Assembly (NCBI GenBank): GCA_041486365.1
Contig: JBGPLH010000238.1
Span: 1 to 5,447, forward strand
Direction: 5' to 3'
DNA length: 5,447 nt
DNA from: JBGPLH01 sp041486365 [NCBI: Thermodesulfobacteriota bacterium]
GTDB lineage: Bacteria > JAUYMQ01
Shown in pieces: positions 1-5,447 of this stretch. Under the pieces are notes generated by a model that had not been told where the DNA came from, ran no database searches, and worked only from the letters and a program-made list of their open reading frames with translations. Positions within the stretch are counted from its first letter, which is position 1. The number at the start of each line of letters is the position of its first letter. The position numbers and the translations under genes are program-made.

Positions 1-1113
1 CCCGCTCCCGCGGCCGGCGCGGCCTTCGGACCGCCCGAGGCCCGGGCGGAAGGGCTTCCGAGGAAGGCGGCCTTGCCGGTGTCGGCCCCCGGGGCGATTG
101 CTGCGCTGAAACGCTTTCTCGTCACGCGCGGAGAGATCACGGCGCGGCAGGGGGTGTACGCGAAGCAGAACGTGGCGAACGTGCGGACCGTCCACGCATT
201 CGACGATCCCGTCGTCACCCTCACCGAAACACGCTTCGGTGCCTGGGGCGGCGCCTGGGACGTGACGGGGACCACGACCCTGGACGGCGGCCCCAGCTTC
301 TCCCTGCGGGCGAAGACGAAGGACGCGCGGGTGGAGCAGATCACGGCCGCGCTCTCGACCACGAAGACGCCTCCCACGATCTTCGGAGCCCTTTCCGGGG
401 AGGGGATCTTCGACGGCAAGGGGAAGACGCTTGGCGAGTGGCAGAAGACGCTCCGTGGAGAAGGGAACGTCGTCATCCGGGACGGCCGGCTTCCGGCGTT
501 CAACATCTTCGAGACCGTGATCAAGGCGATGCTCGGGATCTTCCGGAAGGTGTTCCCGGTGAAGCAGGCCGTCACCTTCACGGAGCCCACCACCTTCGAT
601 CGCTTCGAGACGCCCTGGGTGGTGAAGGACGGGCGCGTGAGCACCGAGGGCCTGTCCCTCGTCACCGACGACTACCATCTCACGGGGAAGGGGAGCTTCG
701 GCCTCGACCGGACGCTGGACTACGACACCCGGGTGACGCTCACGCCGCAGGGGATCCAGAAGATGATCGTCGTGGCGTCGCTCCCGTTCGTGGGCACGTC
801 GTTCCAGAGCATGTCGCCCATCCCGATGCGCATCCGCGGGACCTTCGAGAAGCCGCAGTTGTACCCGGACATGTCGGGCTTCACACCGAACCTCCTTCGG
901 GGCATTCTGACGGGCGTGGGGAACGCGCCGGGCCGGGCCATCGAAGGGGGCGCCGGAATGATCAAGGAAGGGATTGGCCGCATCCTCGGCAAGCCGCCGA
1001 AGGACGAAACTCCGCCACCGCCCGCGTCCCCCGCGGAGCCGGGGTCGAAGCCGGCGGAGCCGGGGCTGATCGAGCGCGGAAAAGAAGACTTCAATCGAAT
1101 GCTCGGGCGCTGA
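1..1113 (+). CDS. AsmA-family protein, C-terminal part (5' end outside window)
   Basis: The frame is open from base 1 to the TGA at 1111-1113, giving 370 visible residues. A TTG at 73 is not taken as the start because the frame runs unbroken through the window edge. The first ~20 visible residues are an Ala/Pro-rich linker. AsmA C-terminal features follow in order. Residues 44-60 begin a beta-rich segment. Residues 133-169 carry a Gly-rich 'SGEG..G.GKT' stretch, then '[19 protein letters not shown]'. The segment '[17 protein letters not shown]' lies near 229-245. Residues 273-290 read '[18 protein letters not shown]', the family's typical 'P..v.GtfekP...pD' ending. The tail (from ~313) is charged, Pro-rich and carries a short PAEPG repeat. 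AsmA-like proteins (AsmA, TamB, YhdP, YdbH) are usually anchored in the inner membrane by an N-terminal helix and reach into the periplasm, where several act in phospholipid transport to the outer membrane. The anchor is not visible here. Assignment to the superfamily is fairly sure; the specific member and substrate are not. Confidence 0.82.
   Translation, partial: PAPAAGAAFGPPEARAEGLPRKAALPVSAPGAIAALKRFLVTRGEITARQGVYAKQNVANVRTVHAFDDPVVTLTETRFGAWGGAWDVTGTTTLDGGPSFSLRAKTKDARVEQITAALSTTKTPPTIFGALSGEGIFDGKGKTLGEWQKTLRGEGNVVIRDGRLPAFNIFETVIKAMLGIFRKVFPVKQAVTFTEPTTFDRFETPWVVKDGRVSTEGLSLVTDDYHLTGKGSFGLDRTLDYDTRVTLTPQGIQKMIVVASLPFVGTSFQSMSPIPMRIRGTFEKPQLYPDMSGFTPNLLRGILTGVGNAPGRAIEGGAGMIKEGIGRILGKPPKDETPPPPASPAEPGSKPAEPGLIERGKEDFNRMLGR
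1030..1065 (+). repeat. Short in-frame direct repeat encoding [12 protein letters not shown]
   Basis: The 12-base unit GCGGAGCCGGGG occurs at 1033-1044 and again at 1054-1065, a 21-base period (seven codons). It encodes two copies of PAEPG separated by SK in the low-complexity tail of the AsmA-like protein. It is most likely a flexible Pro-rich linker made by small-scale duplication, not a mobile or regulatory repeat. Confidence 0.6.
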
Positions 1114-1135
1114 AGCGCCACATGGTAGAGCAATC

Positions 1136-1142
1136 GGGAGAG
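1136..1142 (+). promoter_or_regulatory. Ribosome binding site of mtnA
   Basis: GGGAGAG ends 8 bases before the ATG at 1151. It is the only good purine-rich site in the 37-base gap after the AsmA-like gene and supports the chosen mtnA start. The ATG at 1122 is in another frame. The gap holds no clear promoter or terminator hairpin, so mtnA is probably co-transcribed with the gene upstream. Confidence 0.65.
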
Positions 1143-1150
1143 CGAATCGC

Positions 1151-2206
1151 ATGGCCTCCTTCAAGACGATCGAGTGGGCGGGAGACGCGGTGCTTCTGAT
1201 CGACCAGCGCAAGCTCCCGGCGGAGGAGACGATGCTCGCCTGCCGGAGCGCGGAGGAAGTCGCCCGGGCGATCGAGGAGATGGTCGTTCGCGGGGCGCCG
1301 GCCATCGGGGTCACGGCGGCGATGGGGCTCGCGCTGGGGGCGAAGCAGATCGCCCCGGAGGAGCCCGACGCCTTCGAGCGGGAGTTCGAGGCCCTCTGCG
1401 CGCGCATGGCGGCCACGCGGCCCACGGCGGTGAACCTCTTCTGGGCGATCGACCGGATGAGAGCGCGCCTGCGCCGCGAGGCGGGGCGGGCGGTCGCGGA
1501 GATCCGCCGGGCGCTCGAGGAGGAGGCGATCGCAATCCACGAAGAGGATGTCGCGATCTGCCGGGCCCTCGGGCGGGAAGGGGCCGCGCTCGTGCCTGAC
1601 GTTGCGCGGATCCTCACCCACTGCAACGCGGGCGCGCTGGCCACCAGCGGCTACGGGACGGCGCTCGGCGTCGTGCGGGCCGCCGTGGAGGCGGGCAAGC
1701 GCGTGGAGGTGATCTCCTGCGAGACGCGCCCCTTCCTCCAGGGGGCGCGCCTCACGGTGTGGGAGCTGCAGAAGGATTCGATCCCCGTCACGCTCATCAC
1801 CGACAGCATGGCCGGTCACCTCATGGCGCGCGGTGAGATCGACCTCGTCGTGGTCGGGGCCGATCGCGTGGCGGCGAGCGGCGACGTGGCGAACAAGATC
1901 GGGACCTACGCCCTCGCTGTCCTCGCCCGGGCCAACCGCATCCCGTTCTACGTGGCCGCGCCCCTGTCGACGGTCGATCCGAAGACGCGCACCGGCCGCG
2001 ACATCCCGATCGAATCCCGCGACCCGCGGGAGGTGACGCAGTTCGCCGGGCGGCAGGTCGCCCCCGAGGGGACCCGCGCGCTCCACCCGGCCTTCGACGT
2101 GACGCCCGCCCGCTATGTCTCGGGGATCATCACTGAAGCGGGCGTCGCCATGGCGCCCCTGCGCGCGTCCCTCGCCCGGCTCCTCCGCCGGAACCGGGCG
2201 CAATGA
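1151..2206 (+). CDS. mtnA: S-methyl-5-thioribose-1-phosphate isomerase MtnA
   Basis: This cytoplasmic enzyme converts the aldose 5-methylthioribose 1-phosphate to the ketose 5-methylthioribulose 1-phosphate in methionine salvage from methylthioadenosine. The protein is 351 residues, full length for the family. It belongs to the eIF2B-alpha/beta/delta-like isomerase fold. It opens with '[18 protein letters not shown]'. The substrate-binding loop VRGAPAIGV covers 46-54 (Arg47-Ala49), and Arg90 lies in '[11 protein letters not shown]'. Catalytic Cys158 is in [20 protein letters not shown], and Gln197 is in [12 protein letters not shown]. Catalytic Asp238 sits in VVGADRV, followed by Asn248-Lys249 in [10 protein letters not shown]. 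The C-terminus carries '[20 protein letters not shown]'. All expected active-site residues are present. The one departure is Ser243 where most members have Asn (AASGD for AANGD). The ATG has a good ribosome binding site, and the stop overlaps the glnE start. No other methionine-salvage gene is in the window, so a role in a related shunt handling 5-deoxyribose or methylthioribose phosphates is possible. Archaeal ribose-1,5-bisphosphate isomerase is a less likely alternative. Confidence 0.97.
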   Translation: MASFKTIEWAGDAVLLIDQRKLPAEETMLACRSAEEVARAIEEMVVRGAPAIGVTAAMGLALGAKQIAPEEPDAFEREFEALCARMAATRPTAVNLFWAIDRMRARLRREAGRAVAEIRRALEEEAIAIHEEDVAICRALGREGAALVPDVARILTHCNAGALATSGYGTALGVVRAAVEAGKRVEVISCETRPFLQGARLTVWELQKDSIPVTLITDSMAGHLMARGEIDLVVVGADRVAASGDVANKIGTYALAVLARANRIPFYVAAPLSTVDPKTRTGRDIPIESRDPREVTQFAGRQVAPEGTRALHPAFDVTPARYVSGIITEAGVAMAPLRASLARLLRRNRAQ

Positions 2207-5200
2207 ATCCGACGCGCCCCGACCGTGTCGCGGCGATCCTCGGAGCGCTGCGTGAGACGGACGGCGCGGCGCTGCGCGACGCCGTCGCCGCCGCGGGCTT
2301 CCGCAGGCCCGATGAATCGGCGGGCCCGCTGCGCTCCCTCTGGACGATCCCGGCGTTCCAGGCCCGCGCGGCCCAGTGTCTCGCGGCGGTGCTCGAGGCC
2401 GCGGATCCCGACGCGGCGCTCCTCGGGCTCGACCGCTACGCCGACGCGCACGCCGAGAAGTTCGGCCGCGCCTTCGACTTCGATCCCGGCCCGCTTTCCC
2501 TGCTCGTCCCCGTCGTGGGCGCGAGCCGATTCCTCGCCAACTTCCTGACGCAGGACCCCGGCGCGCCGGCGCGCCTGGCTGCCTCGCCCTGGCTCGACGC
2601 CGAGAAGCCGCGGGAGGCGCTCGACGGCGATCTCGCCGAGGCGGCCGGCGCCGATCCCGACTTCGACAGGCTCCAGCGCGCGCTCCGGCGCGTTCGCGCC
2701 CTGGAGATGCTCCGCATCGCCACGCGCGATCTCACGGGGCGCGCCGGGGTAGAGACCGTGATGCGGGAGCTGTCGCGGCTGGCGGAGGCGAGCCTGGATC
2801 TGGCGGTCCGCGCCTGCGAGGCTGCGCTGACGCGGCGCTATGGGACCCCCTGGGCGGAAGGGATCGGCGGCGGCCGGGAAGAGGCCGCCTTCGCCGTGAT
2901 CGGGATGGGGAAGCTCGGCGCCGAGGAGCTGAACTTCTCGAGCGACGTCGATCTCCTCTACGTGTACAGCTCGAGCCGCGGGCACACCGAGGGAGGCGCC
3001 TCGGGTGAGAGCCTGGCGCTCCACGCCTACTACGTGAAGCTCGCCGAGCAGGTGACGCGGGCGATCGGAGAGGTGACGGGCGACGGGTTCGTCTTCCGCG
3101 TCGATCTGGGCCTGCGCCCCGACGGCAATCGCGGACAGCTCGCCAATTCCATCGCGGCCCACGAGGTGTACTACGCCTCCTGGGGCGAGACCTGGGAGCG
3201 ATCGGCGCTCCTGCGCGCGCGCTTCGCCGCGGGAAGCCCCCGCGTGGCGGAGGAGTTCCTCCGGGCCATCGCGCCCATCGTGTACCGCAAGACGCTCGAC
3301 TTCGGGACGATCGAGGACATGCGCCAGATGAAGCGCCGGATCGACGCGGAGGCGCAGCGGCGGCCCGGCCAGGGCTGGGACGTGAAGCTCGGCCGCGGCG
3401 GGATTCGCGAGATCGAGTTCATCGTCCAGTCCCTTCAGCTCGTGCACGCGGGGCGCAACCCGGCGCTGCGCGAGCGGGGGACGCTGGCGCTGCTGGAGCG
3501 TCTCAAGCAGGCGCGCCTCCTGGACGAAAAGGAAGTGCAGGATCTCTCCGCCGCGTACCGGTTCTTCCGGTCGCTCGAGCACCGCATCCAGATGGCGGAG
3601 GATCGCCAGACGCACCTGCTCCCCGCCCGTGCGGGCGACCGGGAGCGTCTGGCCCGATCGATGGGGTTCCTGGGCGAGTCACCGGAGTCGACGCTCCGTG
3701 CCTTTGACCATCGGCTGGAGGCCCATCGAACCTCCGTGGAAGCGGCCTTCGACCGGCTTCTCGCGGAAGGCGGAAACGCCGAGGCGGCGGAGGAAGAGGA
3801 GGTGGATCCGGCCGTGAGAGAGCTGATCGATCTCGCGCTGCCGCCCGAGGAGGAGCGGCAGCGGCTCGCGTCGCTCGGGTTCGAGGACCCGGAGGGGGCT
3901 GCGGCGCGACTCGTCTGGCTGCGAGAGCCCCCCGCGATGGCTGATCTCTCCGTCCGCAGCCGGCGGCTGCTGCGCGCGCACGGCCCCACCTTCCTCCAGG
4001 AGATAGTCCGCGCGCCGGATCCCGATGGGGCTCTGGCCCACCTGGAGACCTTCTTCTCCTCGTCGAAGGCGCGCTACACGCTCTTCACGGTCCTCGCGGC
4101 TCACCGCGAGACGCTCCGCCTCCTGATCCGGCTCTTCGGCACCAGTGATTACCTCTCCGACGCGTTCACCCGGCACCCGGAGCTGCTCGACTCGCTCGTC
4201 CTGTCCACCTACGCGACGGTCCGGAAACCGCGCGCCGAGATGGAGCGCGAGATCGCGGACGCGCTCCCGGGAGCGGAGGACTTCGAGGGACGGCTCAACG
4301 TGTTGCGCCGGTTCAAGCGCGGGGAGCTCCTGCGCATCGCGTTCAACGATCTATCCGGGACGCTCGAGCGGGAAGAGGTGAGCGCGCAGCTGTCCGATCT
4401 TGCGGAGGCCTGCCTGACGTCGTCCCTCGCCATCGCGCGGGAGGAGCTGGACGAGCGGTTCGGCCCGCCGGGCGATCCGGCCGAACCGGGAGGCGTGGCG
4501 CGCTTCGCGCTGCTCGGCATGGGCAAGCTCGGCGGGCGCGAGATCGACTACCACAGCGACCTCGACATCATCTTCGTCTTCGATCCGCCGGGGGAGACCC
4601 AGGGCGGCTCCCGCGGCCGGCGGATCTCGAACATGGAGTATTTCATCAAGGTCGCGCAGCGGATCATCACCATCATGACGCTGCGGACCACCGAGGGGGG
4701 CCTCTTCGAGATCGACGCGCGCCTGCGGCCTTCCGGGAACGCGGGGCCGCTTGTCACGACGCGGGAGAGCTTCGAGCGGTACCACGCGGAGTCGGCGCAG
4801 GTGTGGGAGCGCCAGGCGCTGATCAAGGCGCGCTTCGTGGCGGGCGACGCGGCGCTCGGGAGCCGGCTCGAGGAGGCGGCGCGTCGCTTCGCCTACGGGC
4901 GCCCCTGGGACCCGGCCCTCGCCCGGGAGATCGGACGGATCCGAGCGCGGATGGAGAAGGAGATCGCGCGCGAGAAGCCCGGCGTCCTGAACGTGAAGAC
5001 CGGGCGCGGCGGCATCGTGGACGTGGAGTTCATCGTGCAGCTGCTGCAGCTGCGTCACGGACCGGCCGACCCGACGCTGCGGGCGCCCAATACGCTGGAG
5101 GCCCTGGAGGGGCTGCGGCGCCGGAGGCGGGTCCCGGTGCGGGACGCGGAGGATCTGAAGGCGGGCTTCACTTTCTTGCGGACGCTGGAGGACCGGCTGC

Positions 5201-5415
5201 GCCTCCTGCGCAACCGCTCGACGAGCGAACTGGAGAGCGAGGAGCCGGAGCTGGAGAAGCTCGCGCGGCGGCTCGGCTACGGCGATCGGCCGGGCCGGTC
5301 GGCCACCGCGGCGCTGCTCGCCGAGTACCGCGCGCGCACGGAGCGGATCCGTGCGATCTACGAGCGGGTCTTCGGCGAGGAGTCGGGGGGAGCCGCGGAG
5401 GAGCGGGCGCCGTGA
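2203..5415 (+). CDS. glnE: Bifunctional glutamine synthetase adenylyltransferase / deadenylylase GlnE
   Basis: GlnE transfers AMP from ATP to a Tyr of glutamine synthetase, lowering its activity, and removes it by phosphorolysis. In known systems PII protein and glutamine set the balance. The 1070-residue protein has the two-fold architecture of the family. The N-terminal (deadenylylase) half has [20 protein letters not shown] at 234-253 with metal-binding Asp248 and Asp250, then [11 protein letters not shown] (298-308), [14 protein letters not shown] (331-344) and [16 protein letters not shown] (394-409). The C-terminal (adenylylase) half repeats the order: [20 protein letters not shown] at 772-791 with Asp786 and Asp788, [11 protein letters not shown] (835-845), [14 protein letters not shown] (868-881) and [16 protein letters not shown] (931-946). 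Both halves keep their key Asp pairs, so both activities are expected. An acidic linker (522-535) follows the N-terminal half. Compared with the enteric enzyme (~946 residues), most of the extra length is at the N-terminus and some at the C-terminus. Gly303 replaces the first Arg of RLRP in the N-terminal half only. The start is the ATG in an ATGA overlap with mtnA. Its Shine-Dalgarno is weak, suggesting translational coupling. Confidence 0.98.
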   Translation: MNPTRPDRVAAILGALRETDGAALRDAVAAAGFRRPDESAGPLRSLWTIPAFQARAAQCLAAVLEAADPDAALLGLDRYADAHAEKFGRAFDFDPGPLSLLVPVVGASRFLANFLTQDPGAPARLAASPWLDAEKPREALDGDLAEAAGADPDFDRLQRALRRVRALEMLRIATRDLTGRAGVETVMRELSRLAEASLDLAVRACEAALTRRYGTPWAEGIGGGREEAAFAVIGMGKLGAEELNFSSDVDLLYVYSSSRGHTEGGASGESLALHAYYVKLAEQVTRAIGEVTGDGFVFRVDLGLRPDGNRGQLANSIAAHEVYYASWGETWERSALLRARFAAGSPRVAEEFLRAIAPIVYRKTLDFGTIEDMRQMKRRIDAEAQRRPGQGWDVKLGRGGIREIEFIVQSLQLVHAGRNPALRERGTLALLERLKQARLLDEKEVQDLSAAYRFFRSLEHRIQMAEDRQTHLLPARAGDRERLARSMGFLGESPESTLRAFDHRLEAHRTSVEAAFDRLLAEGGNAEAAEEEEVDPAVRELIDLALPPEEERQRLASLGFEDPEGAAARLVWLREPPAMADLSVRSRRLLRAHGPTFLQEIVRAPDPDGALAHLETFFSSSKARYTLFTVLAAHRETLRLLIRLFGTSDYLSDAFTRHPELLDSLVLSTYATVRKPRAEMEREIADALPGAEDFEGRLNVLRRFKRGELLRIAFNDLSGTLEREEVSAQLSDLAEACLTSSLAIAREELDERFGPPGDPAEPGGVARFALLGMGKLGGREIDYHSDLDIIFVFDPPGETQGGSRGRRISNMEYFIKVAQRIITIMTLRTTEGGLFEIDARLRPSGNAGPLVTTRESFERYHAESAQVWERQALIKARFVAGDAALGSRLEEAARRFAYGRPWDPALAREIGRIRARMEKEIAREKPGVLNVKTGRGGIVDVEFIVQLLQLRHGPADPTLRAPNTLEALEGLRRRRRVPVRDAEDLKAGFTFLRTLEDRLRLLRNRSTSELESEEPELEKLARRLGYGDRPGRSATAALLAEYRARTERIRAIYERVFGEESGGAAEERAP
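5397..5403 (+). promoter_or_regulatory. Ribosome binding site of the gene following glnE
   Basis: GGAGGAG lies inside the last codons of glnE, 8 bases before a GTG at 5412 whose last two bases fall within the glnE TGA. The strong match and correct spacing are the main support for a downstream coding start here. Confidence 0.6.
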
Positions 5416-5447
5416 GCGATCCCCGCGCCGACGAGGCGATCTCCTCG
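5412..5447 (+). CDS. Start of a downstream gene, product unknown (3' end outside window)
   Basis: A GTG start overlaps the glnE stop as GTGA and is preceded by GGAGGAG at 8 bases spacing. The frame stays open to the window edge and reads [12 protein letters not shown]. Twelve residues are too few to recognise a family, so no function is offered. The tight overlap mirrors the mtnA-glnE junction and suggests that the operon continues. An alternative is that the real next gene starts later, outside the window, and this frame is chance. Confidence 0.55.
   Translation, partial: MSDPRADEAISS

Noticed and set aside
73-75. TTG as the start of the AsmA-like gene
   Set aside because: The frame is open upstream to base 1, there is no convincing ribosome binding site, and the family normally has a long N-terminal part; the window simply cuts the gene.
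1114-1150. Possible terminator or promoter between the AsmA-like gene and mtnA
   Set aside because: No stable hairpin with a T tract and no recognisable -35/-10 pair in 37 bases; only the mtnA ribosome binding site is supported.
438-1199. 253-codon plus-strand open frame overlapping the AsmA-like gene and mtnA start
   Set aside because: Out of frame with both real genes, rich in Arg/Gly/His/Pro and without motifs; it has no independent support.
1526-1533. GCGATCGC palindrome resembling the cyanobacterial HIP1 element
   Set aside because: Noted only as a single copy inside mtnA coding sequence, and expected by chance at this base composition.
1091-2203. Long open frame on the minus strand (370 codons) opposite mtnA
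   Set aside because: It mirrors mtnA almost exactly. Its translation is Arg/Gly/Pro/His-rich with no recognisable motif. This is the usual antisense shadow of GC-rich codon use.
2113-3615. 500-codon open frame on the minus strand opposite the first part of glnE
   Set aside because: It lies entirely opposite well-supported coding sequence. Its composition is low-complexity Arg/Ala/Glu with no domain, so it is a shadow frame despite its length.
2902-5040. Internal similarity between the two halves of glnE as a possible recent duplication
   Set aside because: The repeated motif order is the ancient two-domain architecture of all GlnE proteins; the halves are diverged and not a recent tandem repeat.
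4351-5058. 235-codon minus-strand frame opposite the adenylylase half of glnE
   Set aside because: Antisense to conserved motifs and compositionally a shadow.

Overview
This is a dense, very GC-rich bacterial stretch with strong G/C preference at codon third positions. All recognisable genes lie on the + strand with almost no space between them, so it reads as part of a single operon or directon. The AsmA-type envelope protein at the left edge implies a two-membrane (Gram-negative) bacterium. A GlnE with both halves fits Proteobacteria-like, Myxococcota-like or related high-GC phyla. The sequence alone does not fix the taxon.

Layout: (1) bases 1-1113 hold the C-terminal 370 residues of an AsmA-family periplasmic protein whose start lies outside the window. 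(2) After a 37-base gap comes a complete mtnA (1151-2206), S-methyl-5-thioribose-1-phosphate isomerase of methionine salvage. (3) A complete glnE (2203-5415) follows with an ATGA overlap. It encodes the two-headed enzyme that adenylylates and deadenylylates glutamine synthetase. (4) A GTGA overlap at 5412 and a strong Shine-Dalgarno sequence inside the end of glnE mark the start of a fourth gene, of which only 12 codons are visible.

The genes belong to different processes: envelope lipid homeostasis or transport, methylthioadenosine recycling, and nitrogen control. The mtnA-glnE overlap points to translational coupling. A functional link between sulfur salvage and glutamine synthetase control is only inferred. 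No RNA gene, mobile element, CRISPR array, factor-independent terminator or gene-free stretch longer than 37 bases is visible.

Nothing here looks like an undescribed system. The points most worth a second look are a near-ideal Shine-Dalgarno sequence and in-frame GTG at the boundary between the two GlnE halves, the mtnA-glnE coupling, and a Gly replacing the first Arg of the RLRP motif in the N-terminal half of GlnE.
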